This document shows positions 14,396 to 21,503 of a DNA stretch of 23,829 nucleotides, one piece after another. Each line of letters opens with the position of its first letter. The first letter of the stretch is position 1. This DNA is from Verrucomicrobiota bacterium (GTDB lineage: Bacteria; Verrucomicrobiota; Verrucomicrobiia; Chthoniobacterales; UBA10450): positions 1-23,829 of the forward strand of contig QHPM01000124.1 of NCBI GenBank assembly GCA_003219095.1. The letters are read 5' to 3'. The position numbers were made by a program, and so were the translations under genes. Under the pieces are notes generated by a model, which was not told where the DNA came from, did not search any database, and saw nothing but the letters and a program-made list of their open reading frames with translations.

Positions 14396-14974
14396 TTAAA
14401 GATCGGACTCGATGACAGTGCGGTGTCGCCAGGCATAGCCAAGGCCGGAGTAAAGGGTCAGCGCGACAGTTAACCATACCAAAGCGGTCCCGGCTTCGTT
14501 CCAGGCGCGCTGCCACCAATCGCTCGCCATGCTGTTCCGGCTCCATTCCGCAATCGCAAGCAAGGTGAGAAAGAAAATGACCGTAATGATTTGCCAGGAA
14601 GTCTTGTGTTTACCCAAACGCTCCGCTGATAAAACCTGCCCCTTTGCGCTTGCCATTAAGCGCAGTCCCGTGATTAGGAAATCGCGACCGACGACCACCG
14701 TTGCCGCCCACGCTGGGATGGCGCGTAATGGCACGAGCGAGATGAAGGCTGCCGCGATCATGATTTTGTCCACCAGCGGATCCATTAATTTTCCGAAGTT
14801 TGTCACGGTTTGGTAACGGCGAGCGATCTCGCCGTCAAAAAAATCGGTGATACCGGCGACAAGAAAAGTAATTAGCGCGGTAGTGTGTGCGTAACGCCAG
14901 GGCGAGCTCAGCGCCGCCACAAACAAAATCGTCAGAGCGAGCCGGCTGAGAGTAAGACGGTTCGCCCAATTCAT
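14396..14974 (-). CDS. pgsA: CDP-diacylglycerol-glycerol-3-phosphate 3-phosphatidyltransferase
   Basis: A 192-residue membrane enzyme that makes phosphatidylglycerol-phosphate, the committed step to PG and cardiolipin. The CDP-alcohol phosphatidyltransferase motif DG-x2-AR-x8-G-x3-D-x3-D is complete: D47 G48, A51 R52, G61, D65, D69 within FFDGEIARRYQ and NFGKLMDPLVDK. MNWANRLTLSRL is the usual N-terminus, so I start at ATG 14972-14974; the open frame extends to 15040 but that part lies inside moaE. The ATG overlaps the moaE stop (ATGA), so the two are translationally coupled. Confidence 0.93.
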   Translation of the reverse strand: MNWANRLTLSRLALTILFVAALSSPWRYAHTTALITFLVAGITDFFDGEIARRYQTVTNFGKLMDPLVDKIMIAAAFISLVPLRAIPAWAATVVVGRDFLITGLRLMASAKGQVLSAERLGKHKTSWQIITVIFFLTLLAIAEWSRNSMASDWWQRAWNEAGTALVWLTVALTLYSGLGYAWRHRTVIESDL

Positions 14975-15405
14975 GCTAACGCCGGAGCAGACCTTTCCTT
15001 TTCCCTCGCCGATCCAACCCGGAATCTGACCGATTTCCAAATCGTAACGCGTTTTTTTAACTCATCGATGGTCCACCGGCTCGCTTCGAACGCGACGCCT
15101 CGGTGAGCGGCTGCGACCCGCAAGAATAAAGAGGTTTCGCCCACCGCGACAAAACCAACGCTGTGATACAGCTTGATCGTCAAAAGATCGAATTGCTCTG
15201 CGGCTTCGTGCGCAATTTTTCGCAACTGATGCTCAGCCATGCCGCGGTGCGCCTCGTATTCGATCCCCTCAATCTGTTCGCCGTTTTCCAGCGGACGAAC
15301 GTTTCCAAAAAACTCAACGATCGCACCTGCACCTAACGTGGTCTCCGGCGAAATGGAGCCGAGCGGGCCGCTCGCCAACGCCACTTCACAATCGCAATTT
15401 GCCAT
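14971..15405 (-). CDS. moaE: Molybdopterin synthase catalytic subunit
   Basis: A 144-residue MoaE, which with thiocarboxylated MoaD inserts the dithiolene sulfurs into cyclic pyranopterin monophosphate to form molybdopterin. Landmarks are GAIVEFFGNVRP, IEGIEYEAHRGMA, HSVGFVAVGE and the active-site region AFEASRWTIDELKKRV, TIWK. Lys117 and Lys124 are seven apart, as are the catalytic Lys119/Lys126 of the E. coli enzyme. No other moa gene is in the window. It shares a four-base ATGA overlap with pgsA and is divergent from gnd across about 73 bases. Confidence 0.92.
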   Translation of the reverse strand: MANCDCEVALASGPLGSISPETTLGAGAIVEFFGNVRPLENGEQIEGIEYEAHRGMAEHQLRKIAHEAAEQFDLLTIKLYHSVGFVAVGETSLFLRVAAAHRGVAFEASRWTIDELKKRVTIWKSVRFRVGSAREKERSAPALA

Positions 15406-15478
15406 TTGCTGGGGATACTCGTTTACTGCATTGCCTAGATTGAACCCACCTTAAAACCAGTTCCTCAAAATCATAACG

Positions 15479-16948
15479 ATGCAATCGGATATTGGCCTGA
15501 TCGGCCTGGCGGTGATGGGCGAGAATCTTGCCCTCAACATGGAATCAAAAGGCTTTTCTGTCGCCGTTTTTAATCGCACTACCGCGGTCACCGAAAAATT
15601 TGTGGCCACCCGGGGCAAAGGAAAAAAAATCGCGCCGACGGAAACGATCGAGGAATTCATCGGCACGCTGAAACGTCCACGCCAAGCGATGCTGATGATC
15701 AAAGCGGGCAAACCGGTTGAACAAGTGATTGGCGAAGTCGCTCCACTCTTGGAGAAAGGCGACGTACTCATCGACGGCGGAAACTCCCTTTTCATCGATA
15801 CCCAGCGGCGCTTCCGCGATCTCGAAGGAAAGGGAATTCACTATATTGGCTGTGGCGTTTCCGGCGGCGAAGAAGGCGCGCTCAAAGGCCCCTCTCTCAT
15901 GCCGGGCGGCTGCCGCGAGGGTTACGAAATAATTGCGCCCATTTTCCGCAAGATCGCGGCCCAAGTCGATGGCGAGTCGTGCTGCCGCTACATGGGGCCG
16001 GACGGAGCAGGACACTACGTCAAGATGGTCCATAACGGCATCGAATACGGCGACATGCAGTTGATCTGCGAAGCCTATGCCATTTTAAAAAACGTCCTCG
16101 GGCTCGAAGCCAACCATCTGGCCGACATCTTCGCGGAGTGGAATCGCGGCGCGCTCGAAAGTTATCTCATCGAGATCACCGCGGAAATTTTTCGGAAACT
16201 AGATCCTGATACCGGCAAGCCGTTAGTCGACGTTATTCTCGATAAAGCGGGCCAAAAGGGGACCGGCCTTTGGACTTTGCAATCCGCCCTGAGTCAATCC
16301 GTCATTATCTCAACCATCAACGCCGCAGTGGAAGCGCGCGTCATTTCCTCGCGCAAAGAAGAGCGTCTGGCTGCATCGAAAATCTTGCCGCAGCCACAAT
16401 CGCCTACTTTCAGCGGCAATCGGGACGAGCTTATCCAAGCCGTGCACGACGCGCTTTACGCTTCGAAAATTGTTTCCTACGCCCAAGGCATGGAGTTACT
16501 CGGTGCCGCCAGCGCCTCTTACAATTGGAATTTGAACTTTGGCGATATCGCGACCATCTGGCGCGGCGGCTGCATCATTCGCGCGAAATTCCTTAACCGC
16601 ATCACCGAGGCTTACGCGCGCGATCCGAAGCTGCACAACCTGCTGCTCGATCAATACTTCACCGACATCATCGCCAAAACGCAGCACAATTGGCGCGTCG
16701 CGGTTTCAACCGCCATCAATTACGGCGTGGCCGTGCCAGCCTTCAGCGCTTCCCTGGCCTACTTCGACAGCTATCGTTCCGCGCGTTTGCCGGCGAATTT
16801 GCTGCAGGCGCAGCGCGACTTCTTCGGCGCCCATACCTACGAGCGCGTTGATAAACCCGGAATTTTCCACACCGATTGGATGGGCGACCAACCCGCCCAG
16901 GAAATCAGCGGACCGAAACCGACATCGAAGCGCCACGCCGGCGAATAA
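15479..16948 (+). CDS. gnd: 6-phosphogluconate dehydrogenase, decarboxylating
   Basis: A 489-residue full-length enzyme of the oxidative pentose phosphate pathway, converting 6-phosphogluconate and NADP+ to ribulose 5-phosphate, CO2 and NADPH. The Rossmann motif at the start is IGLIGLAVMGENLALN. The substrate site has CGVSGGEEGALKGPSLMPGG and the active-site KMVHNGIEYGDMQL (Lys and Asn). The C-terminal domain has WRGGCIIRAKFL and ends with FHTDW. The ATG at 15479 puts the Rossmann motif at residue 5, as expected. It is cytoplasmic. The gene stands alone, divergent from moaE and convergent with dnaE2. Confidence 0.96.
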   Translation: MQSDIGLIGLAVMGENLALNMESKGFSVAVFNRTTAVTEKFVATRGKGKKIAPTETIEEFIGTLKRPRQAMLMIKAGKPVEQVIGEVAPLLEKGDVLIDGGNSLFIDTQRRFRDLEGKGIHYIGCGVSGGEEGALKGPSLMPGGCREGYEIIAPIFRKIAAQVDGESCCRYMGPDGAGHYVKMVHNGIEYGDMQLICEAYAILKNVLGLEANHLADIFAEWNRGALESYLIEITAEIFRKLDPDTGKPLVDVILDKAGQKGTGLWTLQSALSQSVIISTINAAVEARVISSRKEERLAASKILPQPQSPTFSGNRDELIQAVHDALYASKIVSYAQGMELLGAASASYNWNLNFGDIATIWRGGCIIRAKFLNRITEAYARDPKLHNLLLDQYFTDIIAKTQHNWRVAVSTAINYGVAVPAFSASLAYFDSYRSARLPANLLQAQRDFFGAHTYERVDKPGIFHTDWMGDQPAQEISGPKPTSKRHAGE

Positions 16949-16959
16949 TTCTGTCGCGG

Positions 16960-16980
16960 GCCGCGGCCAACGACCGCGGC
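16960..16980. terminator. Hairpin between convergent gnd and dnaE2
   Basis: GCCGCGG (16960-16966) and CCGCGGC (16974-16980) form a perfect 7-bp GC-only stem with a seven-base loop, in the 42 bases between the two convergent stops. There is no T tract on either side, so it may be a bidirectional 3' end barrier rather than a classical intrinsic terminator, or another small repeat. Confidence 0.4.
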
Positions 16981-16990
16981 TACAAGACGA

Positions 16991-19900
16991 TCAATGAAAA
17001 TCGTGGGAGTCGGAGCCAACCAGGCCCTCGCTGATCAGTGGCAAAATTTTCTGCGCTTTGATTAACACCACGTGATCGGTGTTTTGCACTTCGCCTTCGA
17101 TCGCAAGAAATGGTTCCTCGGTAATGAGCAATCTGGTTTGCTCGAATAAGTCGGGTGTCACAATCGCGTTTGATACACCGGTTTCGTCTTCGAGACTGAT
17201 GAAAACAAAACCTTTTGCCGTCCCGGGCCGCTGACGGCAAATCACATTACCCGCGATCCGCACGGTCGATCCATGTTTTGCCTGCGCCAGATCGATCGCT
17301 CGCCAGACATCAGGTAATTGTGCGCGCACCAATTTCATCGGATGCGGTCCGGTCGTCAGATCCATCAGCTCGTAATCCGCCCGCACCCGTTCCGGTAACG
17401 TCATTGCCGGCAACGGCGTTGCGTTCTGGGGAGCGCAGGCTGCCAGCCTGCTGATCGCCAGTCCGGCTCGGACTCCGGCAGCTTGCCGGACGGAATCGTC
17501 ACACTTGCCCGCCCGCGTCGCAGATGTTTGCGGCAAGCTGCCGCAAACTGCAGGCTGGCAGCCTGCGCTCCCCAAGCTCTCGCTTTCCAGCAAATTTAGC
17601 AGGGCTGCGCGTTTCCGAAAATCTTCCAGCGACAAAAACGGGCGCTCATTACGTTCCCGCAAAAAATCATCCGTGTGTTCGCGTTGTAATCCGTTCACCA
17701 CACAAAATCCCAATCGAATCGTCTCGTCCGCAATCACGGTGCAATTCCATTCCGATTGCGCCACGCACACCGGCTTCACTTTCACATCGTGCCGTCGCGC
17801 ATCTTTCACAATTGTCGCCGGTGTGTAAAAACCCATTGGCTGATTGTTGATCAGACTCGCGTAAAACTCCGCTGCGCGATGCGCTTTCAAATAAGCGCTG
17901 CCATAGGCCAAAATCGCAAAACTGATGGCATGCGATTCCGGAAATCCGTAGAGCGCGAAGGACGTGATGGAATGCAACACTTTTTCGATCACCTCTGGCG
18001 CGACCTGGTTGCGCCCCATCGCGTCGCGCAGTTTTAGGCTCACTCGGTTCATCCGCTCTTCCGAACGATGAAAACTGAGGGCACGGCGTAATTCCTCGGC
18101 TTCATCGCCGGAAAAATTCGCCATGATCATCGCGATCTTGAGCATCTGTTCCTGAAAGAGCGGCACCCCCAGGGTGCGTTCCAGCACCGGCTTTAGTCGT
18201 TCGTCGAAATAAGCGACCTCTTCCTTGCCGGCGCGACGCGCCAGATACGGATGCACCATGTCACCCTGGATCGGGCCCGGACGGATGATCGCGACTTCAA
18301 TCACGACATCATAAAAACATTTCGGCTTCAATCGCGGCAGCGTCGCCATTTGCGCGCGACTTTCGATTTGGAAAACTCCGATGGTATCGGCCGTTTGCAT
18401 CATCTCGAAAGTTTTCGCGTCGTCCTTCGGGATGTGGGCGAGATCGAGGGGGCGACCGCGTTCGCGACAAAGCTCAAATGCGTCCTGCATTAACGACATC
18501 ATGCCGAGCCCCAGCAGATCGACTTTCACGATGCCCAGATCTTCGCAGTCATCCTTGTCCCATTGCGCCACCACTCGGCCCGGCATCGAGGCGTTTTCCA
18601 ATGGCACAAACGAGCTCAGTTTATTCTGACAAATAATCATCCCACCGGAGTGCTGCCCGAGATGCCGCGGCAATGCGTAAATCGCCTGGTATAAACCAAT
18701 GAACGCCGGCATCCGCGGATGCGCTTTCGGCAAACCCGCCTGCTCGATTTGCGCTTCCAGCTCGAGGGTGTGCGGAAAATCGCCGCTCGCGAACAAATGC
18801 GAAAAGCGATCGAGAGTGCTTGGTGAAAAATTCAGCGCTTTTCCGATCTCGCGTGCCGCGCTTCGCCCCCGATAAGTAATCACGTTCGCGGTCATGGCCG
18901 CGCCATGTTTCCCATAACGCCGGTATACTTCCTGGATGACGCGCTCGCGTCGGTCGCCACTCGGCAAATCAAGATCAATGTCCGGCCAGCCTTTGCGGCT
19001 CTCGTTCAGAAAACGTTCGAAGACGAGATGATTGCTCACCGGATCAACCGGGGTGATGCCGAGACAAAAACAGACCGCGCTGTTTGCCGCGCTGCCGCGG
19101 CCTTGCACCATGATATTATTTTCGCGGCAAAAATTCACGATGTCCCATACGATCAAAAAATATCCGGAAAACCCGAGCCGGGTGATGAGCGCGAGTTCTT
19201 CTTCCAGTTGACGCTTTACTTTTTTTGTAATCGACTCGTAACGCTGTTGCGCACCAAACAACACCATCGTGCGCAGGAACGAATTCATGGTGTGCCCATC
19301 TGGCACGGGATATTCAGGAAATTCGTAACCGATGTTTTCGAGGGAAAATTCGAGCCGTTCCGCCACTCGCTCCGTGTTCGTGATTGCGTCGGGTAAATCG
19401 CAAAAGATCGCGCGCATCTCCGCGTCGCTCTTCAAATGGCGCTCGGCGTTTTGGGTGAGTAATTTTCCGGCGAGATCGAGGTGGGTGTGCTCACGAATGC
19501 AGGTGAAAACATCCAACACCTGACGTCCGTACGGCTTGGCATACTGCACCCCATTGGTCGCGAGGATCGACAACCGGAATTTCGAAGCGAGATCAACCAG
19601 CGCGCGATTAACCCGATCTTCACCCCGCAAAAAATGTCGCTGAATTTCGACATAGACGTTTTCGCGGCCGAACGCATCGATCAAAACCTGCGCGCGATTT
19701 TCTGAACTCCGGGTAGCGCACGCGTCTCGCGTGCTGGCGAAAGCGTCCCGCTTTCGCGGACTTTGGAAAGATTGTTTCGGCGTGACGCCGAAAGTCCGAG
19801 CCGGACTGGCGTTAGCACGCGAGACGCGTGCGCTACCCGGCAGATCGTTCGACGCGTTGTTCCCCAGCAACGCCACCAACCCCTGCGCAAATTCCGGTAG

Positions 19901-20233
19901 CTCATCCCACTTCACTGCGCACTCCCCTTTCACATTGCTGCGCAGATGTGCCTGGGTGAGCAAAGAGCAAAGATTGGCGTAGCCGAGACGGCTTGCCACC
20001 AGCACCGGCAGCACGCTGCCGTCTTCCATCGTTAATTCCGCTCCGATGATTGGCCGAACTTTTTGCTCATGCGCCGCCACGGAAAATCGTTGCGAACCAT
20101 AAACCCCGTTGCGATCGAGCAACGCCAGCGCCGGCATTTCTAACTCAGCCGCGACTTGTACGAGTTGTTCCGGAAACGACGCGCCTCGCAAGAAACTGAA
20201 AGCACTACAGGCGTGAAGTTCGACGTAAGACAT
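16991..20233 (-). CDS. dnaE2: Error-prone DNA polymerase III alpha subunit DnaE2 (ImuC)
   Basis: A 1080-residue C-family polymerase acting in SOS translesion synthesis together with ImuB. A PHP domain opens the protein (ELHACSAFSFLRGASFPEQL). The palm follows with GRGSAANSAVCFCLGI, the catalytic aspartates in WPDIDLDLPSG, and VKVDLLGLGMMSLMQ. Then come the fingers (PGPIQGDMVHPYL), helix-hairpin-helix region and OB fold (VRIAGNVICRQRPGTAKGF). No C-terminal tau-binding/RNase-T-like domain is present, as usual for DnaE2. Two palindromic repeats are read through in frame: residues about 132-175 in the PHP region and about 887-936 in the variable linker before LPAMTLPERV. Apart from these insertions all polymerase motifs are intact. 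imuB lies 116 bases upstream on the same strand. Confidence 0.93.
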   Translation of the reverse strand: MSYVELHACSAFSFLRGASFPEQLVQVAAELEMPALALLDRNGVYGSQRFSVAAHEQKVRPIIGAELTMEDGSVLPVLVASRLGYANLCSLLTQAHLRSNVKGECAVKWDELPEFAQGLVALLGNNASNDLPGSARVSRANASPARTFGVTPKQSFQSPRKRDAFASTRDACATRSSENRAQVLIDAFGRENVYVEIQRHFLRGEDRVNRALVDLASKFRLSILATNGVQYAKPYGRQVLDVFTCIREHTHLDLAGKLLTQNAERHLKSDAEMRAIFCDLPDAITNTERVAERLEFSLENIGYEFPEYPVPDGHTMNSFLRTMVLFGAQQRYESITKKVKRQLEEELALITRLGFSGYFLIVWDIVNFCRENNIMVQGRGSAANSAVCFCLGITPVDPVSNHLVFERFLNESRKGWPDIDLDLPSGDRRERVIQEVYRRYGKHGAAMTANVITYRGRSAAREIGKALNFSPSTLDRFSHLFASGDFPHTLELEAQIEQAGLPKAHPRMPAFIGLYQAIYALPRHLGQHSGGMIICQNKLSSFVPLENASMPGRVVAQWDKDDCEDLGIVKVDLLGLGMMSLMQDAFELCRERGRPLDLAHIPKDDAKTFEMMQTADTIGVFQIESRAQMATLPRLKPKCFYDVVIEVAIIRPGPIQGDMVHPYLARRAGKEEVAYFDERLKPVLERTLGVPLFQEQMLKIAMIMANFSGDEAEELRRALSFHRSEERMNRVSLKLRDAMGRNQVAPEVIEKVLHSITSFALYGFPESHAISFAILAYGSAYLKAHRAAEFYASLINNQPMGFYTPATIVKDARRHDVKVKPVCVAQSEWNCTVIADETIRLGFCVVNGLQREHTDDFLRERNERPFLSLEDFRKRAALLNLLESESLGSAGCQPAVCGSLPQTSATRAGKCDDSVRQAAGVRAGLAISRLAACAPQNATPLPAMTLPERVRADYELMDLTTGPHPMKLVRAQLPDVWRAIDLAQAKHGSTVRIAGNVICRQRPGTAKGFVFISLEDETGVSNAIVTPDLFEQTRLLITEEPFLAIEGEVQNTDHVVLIKAQKILPLISEGLVGSDSHDFH
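17427..17574. repeat. Palindromic element B, in frame within dnaE2
   Basis: The outer arms are a perfect 24-bp inverted repeat: 17427-17450 pairs with 17551-17574. Inside, from left to right, are the 17-bp core GCCAGTCCGGCTCGGAC (17457-17473), a hairpin TCCGGCA-GCT-TGCCGGA immediately after it, a spacer, and a hairpin TTTGCGGCA-AGC-TGCCGCAAA next to the right arm. It is translated in dnaE2 as the Ala/Gly/Cys-rich stretch around SAGCQPAVCGS and VRAGLAISRL, at a linker where the family is variable in length. Confidence 0.85.
19709..19840. repeat. Palindromic element A, in frame within dnaE2
   Basis: The outer arms are a perfect 27-bp inverted repeat: 19709-19735 pairs with 19814-19840. The element is 132 bp, exactly 44 codons. 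Inside are two smaller hairpins (GCGAAAGCG...CGCTTTCGC, and TTTCGGCG-TGA-CGCCGAAA) and then the 17-bp core in reverse orientation (GTCCGAGCCGGACTGGC, 19794-19810), three bases from the right arm. Read in reverse it has the same order of parts as element B. It is translated in dnaE2 as SARVSRANASPARTFGV and onward to RDACATR. Confidence 0.87.
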
Positions 20234-20243
20234 ATCTTATCTG

Positions 20244-20336
20244 GTCATCCCGAGCGAAGTTGAGAGATCCCGTGGCGTTACCTTAAAGATGTCGCAACGG
20301 GATCCTTCGACTCCGCTTCGCTCCGCTCAGGATGAC
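20244..20336. repeat. GGGATCC-type inverted repeat, copy 1 (imuB-dnaE2 gap)
   Basis: This is an imperfect long inverted repeat. The left arm begins GTCATCCCGAGCGAAG and ends AGATCCCG. The right arm begins CGGGATCCTTCGACTCCGC and ends GCTCAGGATGAC. The loop contains TTACCTTAAAGA. The repeat fills most of the 116 bases between the imuB stop and the dnaE2 start. A transcript through it would fold into a strong hairpin, so it could lower or tune dnaE2 expression relative to imuB. Confidence 0.75.
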
Positions 20337-20349
20337 CGTGAATTGTTGC

Positions 20350-21456
20350 TCAATCATAAATCCCATCGATCGCCCACCCGTCCTGATCGCAATGGCAGCG
20401 CGCAATGACGCCATTCTCGATTTCTACATCCCATTCCACCCGCGCCCAGGCGTGCTCGTCCCACCAATTCCCCGAAATCGGAAACGGTCCATGCTGTCTC
20501 ATCGTCGTGCCTTCAACTGCCAGTCCGGCTCGGACTTCCGCCGCACGCACGTGAGTGGGCCGATTGTTTTCCAATAACACTGTCGCCTTTGTTCGTTTTC
20601 GGAAACGCCGCAGCGGAATTCGTTGCTTGCCATCATCCCGAGCGGAGTCGACGGATCCCGCCATGTTACCTTTAAGATTACGCATCGGAATCCCTCGACA
20701 TCGCTCGGGCTGACCAAGCTTCTGCTCGGGCTGACGGAATTCCCATGCAAACGGTTCCATCCGAAACGCATCCGGCCGATGCGTTTCCTCCAGGACCGGT
20801 GTGCCGACGCGATCCGCTCCGAGCAGCCCGACGAGCCGCGCCAGTGTCTCATGCAATTGCACGGGGTCGCGCAATACCGTTTCGAAAAGTCCAAACTGTT
20901 GCCGCACCGAACGTGACGGCTGCGCTTCCAATTCAATCGCAACGATTGGATGCTTCGAAGTAAAGTTTTCCAGATGCGTGTGCAGCATCCGAAAAAGGAT
21001 GTCTTCGTTGTTCGTCGGCTGCGGAATTTTGAAGATGCGCTCGTACTGCGATTTGTCGGCGAAAGTGATGCGCAGCCGCAGTTCTTTGGCGACGAGATAG
21101 ATTGCGTTTAATCGGGTCGCCAGCTGCTGCAAAAACCGTCGCAGGATGAAAAGCAACGGCTCAGCCGTTTCAATTTCATTTTCGAACTCAAAGCTTTCGA
21201 TGAACGATTCCGGCGGAGAAACGAGTTTCAAAATGCGCTCGGCCCGGCCATTGGCGCGTTCCCACAGTTCAAACGCGCGCATTCCGAGACGCGCGGCAAG
21301 CTCATCGCGTCGCAACGCCGCGAGTTGTCCAAGAGTATGAATTCCCCATTGATGCAGAATCGAGAGAATGCGTTCTGTTTCTTTGGCGCGCTCGATTTGT
21401 TTGGCCGTGCGCGCCGGCAAGACCACCGGCGCGATGGACAAAGCAAGGGCATTCAC
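20350..21456 (-). CDS. imuB: ImuB-like Y-family polymerase homologue, catalytic N-terminus missing
   Basis: 368 residues corresponding to the thumb, little finger and C-terminal tail of ImuB, the adaptor that links DnaE2 to the beta clamp in SOS mutagenesis. Recognisable parts are ILHQWGIHTLGQLAALRRDE (helix-hairpin-helix thumb), LVSPPESFIESFEFENEIE, PLLFILRRFLQQLATRL, the GADRVGTPVLEETHRPDAF region, and the closing WARVEWDVEIENG and WAIDGIYD. A full ImuB is about 500 residues; the first 150 or more (palm and fingers) are absent. The start is GTG 21454-21456, lying at the predicted transcription start of a LexA-box promoter. Two in-frame repeat insertions are present: residues about 248-275 (a GGGATCC repeat) and about 308-313 (the 17-bp core). 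Confidence 0.8.
   Translation of the reverse strand: MNALALSIAPVVLPARTAKQIERAKETERILSILHQWGIHTLGQLAALRRDELAARLGMRAFELWERANGRAERILKLVSPPESFIESFEFENEIETAEPLLFILRRFLQQLATRLNAIYLVAKELRLRITFADKSQYERIFKIPQPTNNEDILFRMLHTHLENFTSKHPIVAIELEAQPSRSVRQQFGLFETVLRDPVQLHETLARLVGLLGADRVGTPVLEETHRPDAFRMEPFAWEFRQPEQKLGQPERCRGIPMRNLKGNMAGSVDSARDDGKQRIPLRRFRKRTKATVLLENNRPTHVRAAEVRAGLAVEGTTMRQHGPFPISGNWWDEHAWARVEWDVEIENGVIARCHCDQDGWAIDGIYD
20519..20535. repeat. 17-bp core repeat, stand-alone copy inside imuB
   Basis: This is an exact copy of GCCAGTCCGGCTCGGAC, without the outer palindromic arms of elements A and B. It is translated on the minus strand as EVRAGLA, a stretch that looks like an insertion between THVRAA and the conserved GPFPISGNWWDE. 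Confidence 0.85.
20634..20714. repeat. GGGATCC-type inverted repeat, copy 2 (inside imuB)
   Basis: The left arm CATCCCGAGCGGAGTCGACG leads to GATCCCG, followed by a loop with TTACCTTTAAGATTA. A diverged right arm (GGAATCCCTCGACATCGCTC) ends GGGCTGAC. The ending is partly duplicated (CTCGGGCTGAC again at about 20725-20735). It is read through in frame by imuB as roughly residues 248-275. Confidence 0.7.
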
Positions 21457-21462
21457 ACGCCA

Positions 21463-21491
21463 ATTGTAAGATGTCTTCAGGACATGTTCAA
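21463..21491 (-). promoter_or_regulatory. Sigma-70-type promoter of imuB
   Basis: On the minus strand TTGAAC (21486-21491) and TACAAT (21463-21468) are separated by exactly 17 bases, an excellent match to -35 and -10 elements. Transcription would begin around 21456-21457, at the GTG itself, implying a leaderless or nearly leaderless message; no Shine-Dalgarno sequence is present. The -35 box lies inside the LexA-like palindrome. Confidence 0.65.
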
Positions 21492-21500
21492 GTGAACATG
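21483..21500. promoter_or_regulatory. LexA-type SOS box upstream of imuB
   Basis: CATGTTCAAGTGAACATG is a palindrome with perfect 8-bp arms and a two-base centre. It contains TGTTC-N4-GAACA (21485-21498), the form I recall being reported for Verrucomicrobia LexA. It covers the -35 element, so bound repressor would block transcription of imuB and probably dnaE2. Confidence 0.72.
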
Positions 21501-21503
21501 ATC

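Noticed and set aside
14975..15040. Longer PgsA start
   Set aside because: The 22 extra residues lie inside moaE in another frame, while MNWANRLTLSRL from ATG 14972-14974 is the usual PgsA start and overlaps the moaE stop as ATGA.
17756..19396. Plus-strand open frames opposite dnaE2 (for example 18905-19396)
   Set aside because: They are antisense shadows of the intact polymerase frame and show no domain, start signal or sensible composition.
17427..19840. CRISPR array formed by repeated units in dnaE2
   Set aside because: The repeats are only two, of different sequence and 2.1 kb apart, with large internal palindromes and no regular spacers.
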